A DNA stretch of 64,000 nucleotides, taken from assembly GCF_001514145.1 (NCBI RefSeq), contig NZ_KQ948670.1, positions 4,761-68,760 on the forward strand. The letters run 5' to 3'. Each line of letters begins with the position of its first letter. Within the stretch, counting starts at the first letter, position 1. Of the stretch, positions 41,474 to 50,533 are shown in pieces. The translations under genes and the position numbers were made by a program. The notes beneath the pieces are model-generated. The model saw only the letters and a list, made by a program, of their open reading frames with translations, ran no database searches and was not told the origin of the DNA. Origin of the DNA: Streptomyces canus (GTDB lineage: Bacteria; Actinomycetota; Actinomycetes; Streptomycetales; Streptomycetaceae).

Positions 41474-42352
41474 TCACCTGTGCGGGCCGTGCGGTGCGGC
41501 CCACTGCGGATCCTGCGGTGCGCGGGCGTGGACCACCCTGTCCTGCTGGTTCTCGAAGAGCGAGTCGGGCTGTGGTGCGGTGCTTTCCGTCGAGGCGGAC
41601 GAGCGGTTCCAGTCGCCGTCGCCGAGCACCAGGAGCGGGTCGAACATGACCACCACTCCGGCCAGCAGCAGAAAGATCACCGGTCCCAGGAGCATGGGCA
41701 GCAGCAGCGAGGTGGGCGAATCGCCCGCCCACGAGCCGCCGGTCCTGCCGTGCACATGCACACTGACCGCGGACATGCCCGTGTAGTGCATCCCCGTGAC
41801 GGCGACGCCCATGATCAGGCTGGCCCCGAGGCTCGTCATGAAACCCCGGATCGTGACGGCCGCCCACAGTGCCGCGGTCGCCGCGACGATCGCGATGACC
41901 ACGGAGAGCGCGACGGCGGTGGCGTCGTACCGGATCGTCCCGTTGAGGTGCAGCGCCGCCATGCCGAGGTAGTGCATGGCCGCCACGCCGAGTCCGGTGA
42001 TCACACCCGCGAAGGACAGGTTCAGGGTGCTGGCGCCCCGATAGCCGACGATGAACACGCCGATGCCCACGACGACGATGGCCACGACGAGACTGAGGAC
42101 CGTGAGGCCGGCGTTGTAGCGGATCCGGGTCTCCACGACCTGGAAACCGATCATCGCGATGAAGTGCATCGTCCAGATGCCGCAGCCGATCGAGGCGGCA
42201 CCGAGCGCCAGCCAGCCGGCCTTCCACGACTGATTGCTGAGCAGGGTGCGCACGATGCAGCGCAGCCCCAGAGCCCCTCCCAGGCACGCCATTAAGTAGG
42301 CGGCCACCGGGGTCACCGCACCATAGCGGAACCCGTCAACCGTGCCTTCCAT
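41474..42352 (-). CDS. MHYT-domain membrane sensor protein, with a TTA codon
   Basis: 292 residues from ATG 42352. Seven hydrophobic segments with three MHYT motifs: TMHFIAMIGF, AMHYLGMAAL and GMHYTGMSAV. The His/Met pairs are proposed to bind copper and sense oxygen, CO or NO. The cytoplasmic C-terminus has no output domain (no GGDEF or EAL), so it may act alone or via a partner. Leu20 is encoded by TTA (42295-42293), the codon read by the bldA tRNA in Streptomyces, implying developmentally delayed translation. Confidence 0.93.
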   Translation of the reverse strand: MEGTVDGFRYGAVTPVAAYLMACLGGALGLRCIVRTLLSNQSWKAGWLALGAASIGCGIWTMHFIAMIGFQVVETRIRYNAGLTVLSLVVAIVVVGIGVFIVGYRGASTLNLSFAGVITGLGVAAMHYLGMAALHLNGTIRYDATAVALSVVIAIVAATAALWAAVTIRGFMTSLGASLIMGVAVTGMHYTGMSAVSVHVHGRTGGSWAGDSPTSLLLPMLLGPVIFLLLAGVVVMFDPLLVLGDGDWNRSSASTESTAPQPDSLFENQQDRVVHARAPQDPQWAAPHGPHR

Positions 42353-42627
42353 AAGCCAACTCCCCCCAGAGTTCTTGGCTGGTTGTCGTCGAAGGGTTAC
42401 GGCAGGCGATCCGGTAAAGCAAGGCATTACCGCTGGTAAGCGGAGAGCTCTCGAATAGCGTGGTTGAACTTAAGTCACAATGAGGCGTGTTTCAGCCAAG
42501 CGGCCTCCGAGGGGCTGCCCCTGTGCCAGAGTTGAGCGAATGTCAGGTCCTCGGTCGGGGGCTGGGACGCGCCTGCGGTCGGAAAAGCAGTTGCCGCTCC
42601 TGGGTCACTCGTGAACGATCCCGTCCC

Positions 42628-43401
42628 GTGACAACACGATCTCTCTCTGCCGCCCGCCCCCTCGCCCTGATCACCGGCGTGGGCCGCACCGCCGGTATCG
42701 GCGCCGGTATCGCGCAGCGGCTGGCGGGCTCGGGTTGGGACATCGCCTTCACCTACTGGAACCCGTACGACGCCCGCATGAGCTGGGGCACCGAGCCCGG
42801 CGCGACCGAGGCGATCGAGGCGAGCCTGTCCGAACGGGGCGCGGCCACCGCCGCCATCGAGGCGGACCTCGCCGACCCCGACACACCGGTCCGGGTCTTC
42901 GACGAGGTGCAGCGGCGGATGGGCCCCGTCACCGCGCTGGTGATGAGCCACTGCGAATCGGTCGACTCGGGCCTGCTCGACACCACCGTCGAGAGCTTCG
43001 ACCGGCACTTCGCCGTCAACACGCGCGCGACCTGGCTGCTCATCCGGGAGTTCGGCCGCCGCTTCACCGCGGAGAAGGGCACCGGCCGGATCGTCAGCCT
43101 CACCAGCGACCACACCGTCGGCAATCTGCCCTACGGGGCGAGCAAGGGCGCCATGGACCGCATCACGCTGGCCGCCGCCCACGAACTCGCCCATCTCGGC
43201 GTGACCGCCAACGCCGTCAACCCCGGCCCCGTCGACACCGGTTGGATGACCGAAGAGGTCCGCGCGCACTGCGTCGGCGCCACTCCGCTCGGCCGCCTCG
43301 GGACCCCGCAGGACACCGCTCATCTGGTGGACTTCCTGTGCTCACGGGAGGGGCAGTGGATCAACGGGCAGCTGCTGAAGAGCAACGGGGGCCTCGAGTA
43401 A
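42628..43401 (+). CDS. SDR-family oxidoreductase
   Basis: 257 residues from GTG 42628 (VTTRSLSAARPLALITGVGRTAGIG). The Rossmann motif is TGVGRTAGIGAGIAQRL. The catalytic Ser lies in IVSLTSDHTVG, and YGASKGAM carries the Tyr-Lys pair. The C-terminus GQWINGQLLKSNGGLE is standard. The variant cofactor loop (GVGRTAGIG) resembles the 3-ketoacyl-ACP-reductase-like SDRs related to Rv0484c. The 275-bp gap before it holds the palindrome GAGAGCTCTC (42443-42452) and the MHYT promoter region but no gene. Confidence 0.92.
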   Translation: MTTRSLSAARPLALITGVGRTAGIGAGIAQRLAGSGWDIAFTYWNPYDARMSWGTEPGATEAIEASLSERGAATAAIEADLADPDTPVRVFDEVQRRMGPVTALVMSHCESVDSGLLDTTVESFDRHFAVNTRATWLLIREFGRRFTAEKGTGRIVSLTSDHTVGNLPYGASKGAMDRITLAAAHELAHLGVTANAVNPGPVDTGWMTEEVRAHCVGATPLGRLGTPQDTAHLVDFLCSREGQWINGQLLKSNGGLE

Positions 43402-43464
43402 GCCTGTTCTGCCGCATCCCACCGCCCCCGGCCCCTGTCCCACCCGGCCCCGGTGCCGGTCCGG

Positions 43465-44235
43465 TCACGCGAAGAACTCGCCCAGCAGCGGCAGCAGCAG
43501 AGAGGTCCGCCGCATGAGGGACATGTGGGTGGTGGCCGGCAGGACGGCCAACTGCGCGTCGGGGATCAGCCGTTGCATCTCCGCCGCGTGCTCCACCCGT
43601 ACGAAGTCGCCGTCACCGACGAGCAGCAGCGTGGGCGCCCGCAGTCCCCGCAGGTCGTCGGCGGTCCAGGGCAGCGGGGCGTGCGCCCCCGCCGAGACCT
43701 TGGCGAGGAAGTCCTGGAAGTGTTCGGGGTCGGGTGCGACGGCCGCGTATGTGTCGGCCATCTCCTGGAAGTCGGCCTGGCTGGGCAGCCGGGGCGAGCT
43801 GTAGTCCGGGACGCGGACCTCCTCGTGGACACCGTCCTGGGTGTACATGGTGGCGGCGAGCGCGAGCCGTCCGATCCGCTCCGGGTGCCTGACGGCGATC
43901 TCCAGCGCGGTCAGCCCACCCAGGCTGAACCCGAGGAAGTCGGCCTGCTGGACACCGAGTTCGTCGAGCAGCGCCACCACGTCCGACGCCAGATCCGGCA
44001 CCGTCAGGTCACGGTCGGTGTCGGCGGTGTGGCCATGCCCCTGCAGCTCGGGAGCCACGACTCGCCGGTCGGCGGCCAGGGCGGGCAGTACGGCGGAGAA
44101 GGCCAGGCCGACCGTCTGGGCGCCGCCGTGCAGCAGCACCAGCGGACGGCTCCCCTCAGGGGCGTCGCCGTGGGTCTCGTAGTACATCTCCAGGCCGTTG
44201 ACCTTGGCGTGGGCGGAACTGCTCGGCACGGTCAT
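43465..44235 (-). CDS. Alpha/beta hydrolase
   Basis: 256 residues from ATG 44235, with a GTG one codon earlier. Lid-type alpha/beta hydrolase: VLLHGGAQTVGLAFSAVLPAL (oxyanion loop), VVAPELQGHGHTADTDRDLTVPDLASDVVALLDEL, nucleophile elbow GFSLGGLTALEIA, acid Asp in LLVGDGDFVRVEHAAEMQ and catalytic His in ATTHMSLMRR. The family includes peroxidases, lactonases and esterases. The substrate is not determinable. Convergent with the preceding SDR. Confidence 0.92.
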   Translation of the reverse strand: MTVPSSSAHAKVNGLEMYYETHGDAPEGSRPLVLLHGGAQTVGLAFSAVLPALAADRRVVAPELQGHGHTADTDRDLTVPDLASDVVALLDELGVQQADFLGFSLGGLTALEIAVRHPERIGRLALAATMYTQDGVHEEVRVPDYSSPRLPSQADFQEMADTYAAVAPDPEHFQDFLAKVSAGAHAPLPWTADDLRGLRAPTLLLVGDGDFVRVEHAAEMQRLIPDAQLAVLPATTHMSLMRRTSLLLPLLGEFFA

Positions 44236-44304
44236 CACATCCGTTCTGCGGGATCCGTACAGGAGAGAGACCTTGCGCGGACACGGAAGTCATCGCTGCG
44301 GGTG

Positions 44305-45111
44305 TCACCCGTCAGCTGAGCCGTACTCGTCGGGAAGCCGCATCGCCGGGCCGCCGACCTGGAGCCCGAGGGGGGTCGCGCGGCCCTTCGGCTCCTCCCA
44401 TGCCTCCTGACGGCCGAGGGCGGTGAGGTCGAGGTGGGGATAGCCGTTGTGGAACTCCTCGATGCCCCGGCCGAAGGTGGAGTAGGTGTGGAAGACCTCG
44501 TCGCCGACCCGCAGGAAGGCGCTGATCCCCGGCCAGTCGCCGCGCATGCTCGGCGACCAGGGCGTGCCGGCGTCGGCGAGCTCGGCCTCGGAGCGGTGGA
44601 AGACCTGCACCGGTGCGACCCGCTCGTCGACCGTCGCGTGGAAGTCGTAGTTGAAGTCGCCGCCCGCCGAGGAGTACCAGGGGAACGACCAGCCCATCCG
44701 CTCCCGGTACGCGGCGAGTTTCGCGTACGGCGCCCTCGTCACCGCGGCCAGCGCGGTGTTGCGGACATGGAGTTGCCGCGGGTTGCCGATCTGGTCGGCC
44801 GCGGAGGAACAGCTGGGGCAGCCGGTGTCGCGGGGGTGCTCGGTGCCGTCGGCGTCGAGATCGAAGGTCCACATGAAGTGATGGACGACCAACTGGGCCC
44901 GTCCCTCGAAGAGTTCGAGCAGGCTCACCTCGCCGTGCGGACCTTCGAAGACGTACGTCTTCTCGACGCGGACCATCGGCAGCCGCCGCCGGGCGGCGTT
45001 GACCCGGTCGCGCGCCCGGGTGACCTCCTTCTCCTCGGCCAGCAGCTCCTTGCGGGCGCGGAGCCACTCCTCGCGCGAGACCACCTCGGGCAGATGCGCC
45101 ATCGCCGTCAT
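44305..45111 (-). CDS. DUF899 family protein (thioredoxin-like fold)
   Basis: 268 residues from ATG 45111, with GGGGAGG 7 nt upstream. DUF899 hallmarks: EVVSREEWLRARKELLAEEKEVTRARDRVNAARRRLPMV, KTYVFEGPHGEVSLLELFEGRAQLVVHHFMW, DTGCPSCSSAADQI, WSFPWYSSAGGDFNYDFHAT and VFHTYSTFGRGIEEF. The CPSC sequence sits where thioredoxins carry their active-site CxxC, so redox activity is plausible. Distantly related proteins are encoded near antibiotic resistance and stress genes. No operon partner is seen. Confidence 0.9.
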   Translation of the reverse strand: MTAMAHLPEVVSREEWLRARKELLAEEKEVTRARDRVNAARRRLPMVRVEKTYVFEGPHGEVSLLELFEGRAQLVVHHFMWTFDLDADGTEHPRDTGCPSCSSAADQIGNPRQLHVRNTALAAVTRAPYAKLAAYRERMGWSFPWYSSAGGDFNYDFHATVDERVAPVQVFHRSEAELADAGTPWSPSMRGDWPGISAFLRVGDEVFHTYSTFGRGIEEFHNGYPHLDLTALGRQEAWEEPKGRATPLGLQVGGPAMRLPDEYGSADG

Positions 45112-45209
45112 CTCGATCCTCCCCACCGCTCCTGCCGCCTGCCGGGCAGGGGGACACGGGCCACCTCTCCAGCTTGCGCCCGACGTAGACCCGTGGCGAA
45201 CGTTCCTGC

Positions 45210-45974
45210 TCAGAGCGCCACGACCCGCCCGCTGCGGCCCTGGAGCCGGACCGAGGCCAGGGCGGCGCAGACCACGGCCACGCCGAGGAGCGTGCCGCAG
45301 GCCACCGCCGCGGTGCGGGTGTCACCCGCGAGAGCGGCGCGCAGGCCGTGGGCGGCCCAATAACCGGGGGAGACCGGAGCCACCTCTGCCACCCACGCCG
45401 GCAGGACGCCGAGCGGGACGAGTGCGCCGCCGACGCTGCTGAGGAGCATGCCGCCGATGTCGTAGGCCGCCGAGAGCTCGCCCATGGTGCGCACCAGCAC
45501 GCCGAGCAGTGCCCCGAGCGCGAGCAGCGTGCAGCTCCAGCTGAGCAGGACTCCCAGCAGCAGGAACGGATGCGGGACCCGCAGCCCGAACACGCACACC
45601 CCGAAGCCGACGATCAGGAGCTGCTGGGCGAGCAGGGCGGTGAGGACCGGGACGGCCTTGCCGAGGAGCAGCTCCGCCGGACGCAGCGGCGTCCCGCGCA
45701 GCCGGTCCCAGGTGCGGCCGAGCCGCTCGGTGAGGATCGCGTTGCCGGAGATGCTGAGCGCGAGCAGCGAGAAGGTGACCAGCGTGCCGACGACAGCTTG
45801 TTCCCTACCGGCCGTGCTGCCCTGCGCGGACAGGTAGAGCGGACGCAGCAGGGTCATGAAGACCAGCGGCAGGACCATCCGGCTCAGCAGCGGCCCGGGT
45901 TCGCGCAGCATCAGCAGCGCGTTGTGGCGTACGAGGACGCCGAGGCGGGTGGCGGACTCACGCGGCGGCGTCAT
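45210..45974 (-). CDS. ABC-2 type transporter permease
   Basis: 254 residues from ATG 45974, overlapping the end of the ATPase gene by 17 nt. About six membrane segments: MVLPLVFMTLLRPLYLSAQG, AVVGTLVTFSLLALSISGNAIL, VLTALLAQQLLIVGFGVCVFGL, LLLGVLLSWSCTLLALGALLGVLV, GGMLLSSVGGALVPLGVLPAWV, and a last one (TAAVACGTLLGVAVVCAALASV). ERLGRTWDRLRGTPLRPAELLLGKAVPVL is the conserved cytoplasmic loop. It forms an exporter with the ATPase. The pair is divergent from the TetR gene at 46882. Confidence 0.92.
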   Translation of the reverse strand: MTPPRESATRLGVLVRHNALLMLREPGPLLSRMVLPLVFMTLLRPLYLSAQGSTAGREQAVVGTLVTFSLLALSISGNAILTERLGRTWDRLRGTPLRPAELLLGKAVPVLTALLAQQLLIVGFGVCVFGLRVPHPFLLLGVLLSWSCTLLALGALLGVLVRTMGELSAAYDIGGMLLSSVGGALVPLGVLPAWVAEVAPVSPGYWAAHGLRAALAGDTRTAAVACGTLLGVAVVCAALASVRLQGRSGRVVAL

Positions 45975-46836
45975 GGGCCTGCGTCCCCTCGAGCGCTGCG
46001 GTTTCCAGGGAGTGGTAGAGGTCGTCCAGTCCGGCGCGGTGTACGTCGACGGAGGCGGGCGTACGGCCGGAGGCGAGCAGGGCGGCCAGGTCGGCGCCGG
46101 GATCCGTGGTCGGCATCCGCAGCTCGGGTTCCGCCGGGTCGGCGAAGGTGACCCTGAGCTCGCCGGGCAGGTGGCGGGTGAGCTCCTCCTGGGTGCCGCG
46201 TGCGATGATCCGGCCCGCCCGCGCGAGCGCCAATGTGGCGTCCAGGTCGACGAGTTCGGGGAGGTAGTGGGTCGTGTAGACCACGGCGACACCCGTCTCG
46301 GCGCGGGCCCTGACGGCGTCCAGCAGCGCCGAGCGGGTCTCCGGATCGGCCCCGGCGGTCGGCTCGTCCAGCAGCAGAAGGGGCGGAGAGCCGACCATCG
46401 CGGTGGCCGCCTGGACTCTGCGGCGCTGCCCGCCCGACAGCACGCCCACCTGCCGGTCCGCGAGCGCCGACAGCTCAAGCTCCTCCAGGACCCGCGCGAT
46501 CCCCGCCTCGCGGTGCCGCCCGCGCAGCCCCGCGAGGCCGGCGAACAGTCGCAGGTTCTCCCGCACCGTGACGCCGCCGTACAGGGCCGGCTCCTGGGGA
46601 GCCATCCCGATGAGCCGTCGCGCGGCCCGCCCTTCGGTCAACGCGTCGTACGGCCCGATGCGGATCCGGCCCGCGTCGGGCCGCAGGAGACCGGCGACGA
46701 TCTCCACGAAGGTGGTCTTGCCTGCTCCGTTGTGGCCGATCAGGCCGACGATCTCGCCGGGCTCGACCGTCAGATCGAAGCCGTCGAGCGCGCGATGACG
46801 GCCATGACACTTCACCAACCCGCCCGCTGTGAGCAT
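45958..46836 (-). CDS. ABC transporter ATP-binding protein
   Basis: 292 residues from ATG 46836. Walker A GHNGAGKTT, Q-loop GMAPQEPALY, signature LSGGQRRRVQAATAM, Walker B LLLLDEPTAGADPE and switch His TTHYLPELVD. The C-terminal extension (RGTQEELTRHLPGELRVTF) is typical of the drug-exporter class. It starts 45 bp from the TetR ATG, so their promoters and the operator at 46865 overlap. The TetR regulator probably controls both its own gene and the exporter. Confidence 0.93.
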   Translation of the reverse strand: MLTAGGLVKCHGRHRALDGFDLTVEPGEIVGLIGHNGAGKTTFVEIVAGLLRPDAGRIRIGPYDALTEGRAARRLIGMAPQEPALYGGVTVRENLRLFAGLAGLRGRHREAGIARVLEELELSALADRQVGVLSGGQRRRVQAATAMVGSPPLLLLDEPTAGADPETRSALLDAVRARAETGVAVVYTTHYLPELVDLDATLALARAGRIIARGTQEELTRHLPGELRVTFADPAEPELRMPTTDPGADLAALLASGRTPASVDVHRAGLDDLYHSLETAALEGTQAHDAAA

Positions 46837-46864
46837 CCTTCCCCCTCTTGTCTACGGCGTATAC

Positions 46865-46879
46865 GTCTACACTGTAGAC
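46865..46879. promoter_or_regulatory. GTCTACACTGTAGAC operator overlapping the TetR start region
   Basis: A perfect 7-bp-arm palindrome (GTCTACA-C-TGTAGAC) ends 2 bp before the TetR ATG. A related half-match GTCTACGGCGTATAC lies immediately upstream (46850-46864), giving a tandem array. TACACT inside it could be the -10 of a leaderless transcript. Confidence 0.75.
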
Positions 46880-46881
46880 CC

Positions 46882-47577
46882 ATGGGTGGCAGGCGGGAAG
46901 AGATCCTGGACGCGGCACTGGACCTCGCCGACGAGCGCGGTCTGGAGGCGCTGTCGATGCGTGCCCTGGCCGACCGCGTCGGTGTCACGCCGATGGCGTT
47001 GTACCGGCACGTCAAGGACAAGGCGGCACTGCTGGACGGCATGGTCGGACGCCTGCTGTCCGCGCTGTTGCCGTCGGACACGGCGGCGGAACAGGCCTGG
47101 GACGAACGGCTGAACGCCCTCGCGCACGCCTGCCGGAAGGTGACCCAGCGTCATCCCTGGGCCGCGCACCTGCTCTTCTCACGCCCCGCCGTCACACCGG
47201 ACGCCGTGCGCGCGGTGGACATCATCTACCTGGCCCTGATCGAGGCCGGGGTCCCGGACCCGGAGGTGCCCCGACTGGAGCGGCTGATCAGCACCTTCGT
47301 GATCGGCTTCGCCACCTCGGAAGCCTCGGGCCGCTTCGCCCCCGGAGTCCTCGACCCACGAAGCCGCCGCGGCCAACTCCCGGACAGCGAACTCCCCGGC
47401 CACACCAGGCTCGGGCCGTGGCTGGACCTTCCCGTCGACCTCACCGCGGAGTTCGAGGCCGATCTGTCGGACATCCGGCGACTGGTGGTGGGGGCTGCGC
47501 GGGGGAGGGGTGAGGTGGGTACGGCCGGTGGCAGGACCACCACCGGGGCCGTCGACCACTCCGCCCCTCCCCGCTGA
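46882..47577 (+). CDS. TetR-family regulator of the adjacent ABC exporter
   Basis: 231 residues from ATG 46882. HTH: MGGRREEILDAALDLADERGLEALSMRALADRVGVTPMALYRHVKDKAALLDGMVGRLL. The C-terminal domain is of the TetR_C_1/C_33-like type (AWDERLNALAHACRKVTQRHPWAAHLLFSRP, IEAGVPDPEVPRLERLISTFVIGFATSEASGRF). No RBS precedes the ATG, and the operator and -10 directly abut it, so the mRNA is probably leaderless. Divergent from the ABC genes. Confidence 0.92.
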   Translation: MGGRREEILDAALDLADERGLEALSMRALADRVGVTPMALYRHVKDKAALLDGMVGRLLSALLPSDTAAEQAWDERLNALAHACRKVTQRHPWAAHLLFSRPAVTPDAVRAVDIIYLALIEAGVPDPEVPRLERLISTFVIGFATSEASGRFAPGVLDPRSRRGQLPDSELPGHTRLGPWLDLPVDLTAEFEADLSDIRRLVVGAARGRGEVGTAGGRTTTGAVDHSAPPR

Positions 47578-47581
47578 GCGG

Positions 47582-47797
47582 TCAACTTCCTGCTGTTCGC
47601 CGGAGTTCGGCGAGAGTCAGTACGTGGCCGCCGATGCCCCAGCCGCCGTCGGTGACCTCCTCGACGAGGACGAGAGTGGTGGCGCGGGCGCGTTCGCCGT
47701 AGATGTCCACGTAGAGCTCGGTGGTGCGGGTGATGATCTGTTCCTTCTGCTCCTCGGTGAGGGTGCCGGCGGGGACCTTGAAGTTCGCGAACGGCAT
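47582..47797 (-). CDS. 4-oxalocrotonate tautomerase family protein
   Basis: 71 residues from ATG 47797 (MPFANFKVPAGTLTEEQKEQIITRTTELYVDIYGE). This start, rather than the ATG 12 nt upstream, gives the N-terminal Pro (Pro-1 after Met removal) that is the catalytic base of the family, and TGGAG lies 6 nt before it. Later conserved residues are RARATTLVLVEEVTDGGWGIGG. It catalyses keto-enol tautomerisation in aromatic degradation or related reactions. It converges on the TetR gene (5 bp) and is divergent from the XRE regulator at 47981. Confidence 0.93.
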   Translation of the reverse strand: MPFANFKVPAGTLTEEQKEQIITRTTELYVDIYGERARATTLVLVEEVTDGGWGIGGHVLTLAELRRTAGS

Positions 47798-47980
47798 GCG
47801 CTGCTCCATCTGTGTCTTCGGGGTGTGTCTGCGGTGGCGAATATGCGGACCGAAGCCGTCGGGGCCGGCCCGCCGCTGCGCACCACCCTCGCCCGCTGCC
47901 GCACGCACAGCCAGGTCTGCGTCCACCCTGGGGTCGGCATCCCCTGGCTCCGCCTCCGCTCCCCGCGTGATGATGGGCGG

Positions 47981-48844
47981 ATGAACCTTGCCGAGCTCGC
48001 CGCGTTTTTGAGGTCCCGGCGCGACCGCGTGCGGCCCTCCGACGTAGGACTGCCCACCGGACCCCGGCGCCGGGTCCCCGGCCTGCGGCGTGAGGAGGTC
48101 GCGCAGCTGGCCGGCCTGTCGGCGGACTACTACACCGAACTCGAGCGCGGAGGCGACGTGCAGCCCTCCGCGCAGGTGCTGGCCGCGCTCGCACGGGCGC
48201 TGCGACTCGGCGGCGACGAACGCGACCACCTCTTCCTCCTCGCCGACCGGCCCGTCCCCACCGCGGCCCGCGGCTCGAACACCCATGCCCAGACGGCCCT
48301 GCTCGGCCTGCTCGACCGGCTCACCACGACGCCCGCGCAGATCATCACCGACCTGCACGAGACCCTCGTCCAGAACGAACTCGCCGCCGCGCTGGTCGGC
48401 CGCGCTCCCACGCGCCGGGGAGCGGCCGGAAGCTTCGTCCACCGCTGGTTCACCGACCCCGGCTCCCGCGCCGTCTATCCCACCGAGGACCACCCGCAGC
48501 ACTCCCGGGCCTTCGTCGCCGACCTCCGGGCCGTCGCCGCCCGGCGCGGCCGCGACACGGAAGTCGCCGGGATGGTGTCCGATCTGCGGCGGCGCAGCGA
48601 GGAGTTCGCCACCCTGTGGGACATCCATGACGTCGCCCTGCGGCGGGCCGACCACAAACGGATCGTCCACCCCACGCTGGGAGTCGTCGAAGTCGACTGC
48701 CACACCCTGTTCAGCGAGGACGGACGCCAGCGCCTGCTGTGGTTCAGCGCCCCGCCCGGCACCGAGGGTGCCGCCCAGCTGGAACTGCTCTCCGTCATCG
48801 GCACTCAGGACATGTCCGCCGACGACGAGACCACATTGCGGTAG
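47981..48844 (+). CDS. XRE-family HTH regulator with MmyB-like ligand domain
   Basis: 287 residues from ATG 47981. HTH: MNLAELAAFLRSRRDRVRPSDVGL..RRVPGLRREEVAQLAGLSADYYTELERGGDVQPSAQVLAALARALRL. The sensor half has LVQNELAAALVGRAP, HRWFTDPGSRAVYPTEDHPQHSRAFVADLRAVAARRGRDTEVAGMVSDLRRRSEEFATLWDIHDV. This is the same architecture as the regulator at 24829. The divergent partner is the tautomerase gene, a likely target. Confidence 0.92.
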   Translation: MNLAELAAFLRSRRDRVRPSDVGLPTGPRRRVPGLRREEVAQLAGLSADYYTELERGGDVQPSAQVLAALARALRLGGDERDHLFLLADRPVPTAARGSNTHAQTALLGLLDRLTTTPAQIITDLHETLVQNELAAALVGRAPTRRGAAGSFVHRWFTDPGSRAVYPTEDHPQHSRAFVADLRAVAARRGRDTEVAGMVSDLRRRSEEFATLWDIHDVALRRADHKRIVHPTLGVVEVDCHTLFSEDGRQRLLWFSAPPGTEGAAQLELLSVIGTQDMSADDETTLR

Positions 48845-49013
48845 GCGGGCGCCCTGACGAGGAGAGCGGCCGTATCCTCGCCGCCCTCAGACGCAAGAGC
48901 GACTTCTCGGCGGCGCCGGGTTCAAGCTCGGCCGTTCCTCCGGCACCGAGTCTTCGCATGCCGGTTCGGAGCCGCCGTTGGAGCAGAGACGTACCGCCGC
49001 CGGGCCACGGCAC

Positions 49014-50375
49014 TCAGCCGCCGCGACGCACCTGGGCCGCCCTCCGGGCCTCGGCGAGCTTGCGGGCCTCACCGGCCTTGCGGGACTTGCCGCCGGTGCC
49101 GCGGGAGGCGTCCTTGCTGGTGCCAAGACCGCGGAAGGGGGCGTTGGTGTTCTTGGGCCGCGGCACGGCGGATCCCCGGTCGAGCGGGGTGCCCGACGGG
49201 GCCTTGGCCCCGGTGATCCGGCTCAGCTCCGCCTCGCCCGAGCGCACCTTGGTGACGGTCGGCTCGATGCCGGCCTCGGCCATCACCCGGCTCGTCTCGC
49301 GGCGCTGGCCCGACAGCACCAGGGTGACGACCTTTCCGGACTCACCCGCCCGGGCGGTACGCCCCGCGCGGTGCAGATAGTCCTTGGGGTCGGTGGGCGG
49401 ATCGACGTTGACGACGAGGTCGAGGTCGTCGATGTGCAGGCCCCGGGCCGCGACATTGGTGGCGACCAGGACGGTGACCTGGCCGTCCTTGAACTGCGCG
49501 AGGGTACGGGTGCGCTGCGGCTGGGACTTGCCGCTGTGCAGGGCCGCGGCGTGCACTCCGCCGGCCCGCAGATGCCGGGTGAGCTGGTCGACGGCGTGCT
49601 TGGTGTCGAGGAACAACAGCACGCGGCCGTCACGGGCGGCGATCTCCGTGGTGACGGCGTACCGGTCGGGGCCGTGGACGACCAGGACATGGTGATCGCT
49701 CGTCGAGACGGCGCCTGCGGACGGGTCGACCGAGTGCACCACGGGCTCGTTGAGATAGCGGCTGACCAACTGGTCGACGTCACGGTCCAGGGTGGCCGAG
49801 AAGAGCATCCGCTGGCCCTCGGGACGCACCTGGTCGAGCACCTCGGTGACCTGCGGCAGGAAGCCCATGTCGCACATCTGGTCGGCCTCGTCGAGGACGG
49901 TGATCCGCACCCGATCCAGGCGGCAGGCCTTGCGCCCGATGAGGTCGTGCAGCCGTCCGGGGGTGGCGACGACGACTTCGGCCCCCTCCCGCAGCGCGGC
50001 GGTCTGCCGGCCGATCGACATGCCGCCGACGACCGCGGCCATCCGCAGCCGGAGTGCGTCGGCGTACGGCGCGAGCGCCTCGGTGACCTGCTGGGCCAGC
50101 TCCCGGGTGGGCACCAGGATCAGCGCGAGGGGCTGCTTCGCCTCCGCGCGCTGCCCGGCCGTCCGCACCAGCAGCGGCAGGCCGAAGGCGAGCGTCTTGC
50201 CCGATCCGGTGCGCCCGCGCCCCAGGACGTCACGTCCCGTGAGGGCGTCGGGCAGGGTGGCCGCCTGGATCGGGAAGGGCTCGCGCACGCCGAGTTCGGT
50301 GAGGGTGCGCAGCACCTGCGGGGGCAGTGCCATCTCGGAGAAGGACGCGGTGCCGTGGTCGTCGGGGTGGTTCAT
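49014..50375 (-). CDS. DEAD-box ATP-dependent RNA helicase
   Basis: 453 residues. Q motif FPIQAATLPDAL, motif I GRGRTGSGKTLAF, Ia PTRELAQQV, Ib TPGRLHDLI, II VLDEADQM (DEAD), III SATLD, IV LLFLDTKHAVDQL, V VATNVAARGLHIDDLDLVV and VI YLHRAGRTARAG are all present. The C-terminal tail is basic and Lys/Arg/Gly-rich (SKDASRGTGGKSRKAGEARKLAEARRAAQVRRGG), as in cold-shock RhlE/CsdA-like helicases. The tail may add RNA binding. It is divergent from the S9 peptidase gene. Confidence 0.95.
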   Translation of the reverse strand: MNHPDDHGTASFSEMALPPQVLRTLTELGVREPFPIQAATLPDALTGRDVLGRGRTGSGKTLAFGLPLLVRTAGQRAEAKQPLALILVPTRELAQQVTEALAPYADALRLRMAAVVGGMSIGRQTAALREGAEVVVATPGRLHDLIGRKACRLDRVRITVLDEADQMCDMGFLPQVTEVLDQVRPEGQRMLFSATLDRDVDQLVSRYLNEPVVHSVDPSAGAVSTSDHHVLVVHGPDRYAVTTEIAARDGRVLLFLDTKHAVDQLTRHLRAGGVHAAALHSGKSQPQRTRTLAQFKDGQVTVLVATNVAARGLHIDDLDLVVNVDPPTDPKDYLHRAGRTARAGESGKVVTLVLSGQRRETSRVMAEAGIEPTVTKVRSGEAELSRITGAKAPSGTPLDRGSAVPRPKNTNAPFRGLGTSKDASRGTGGKSRKAGEARKLAEARRAAQVRRGG

Positions 50376-50533
50376 GCAGAGCCTTCCGCAGAGGAGACGT
50401 ACCGAGGAAGGCCCGGCAGGAAGTCATGAGCGCGCAAACGTTAGACGGTAACACAAAGTGATGGTTGGGGTAGTGTGTCGTGGTTCTATCGAACACGCGT
50501 TTTAATCCTGCGGACGGTGGAAGGAACCACCGC

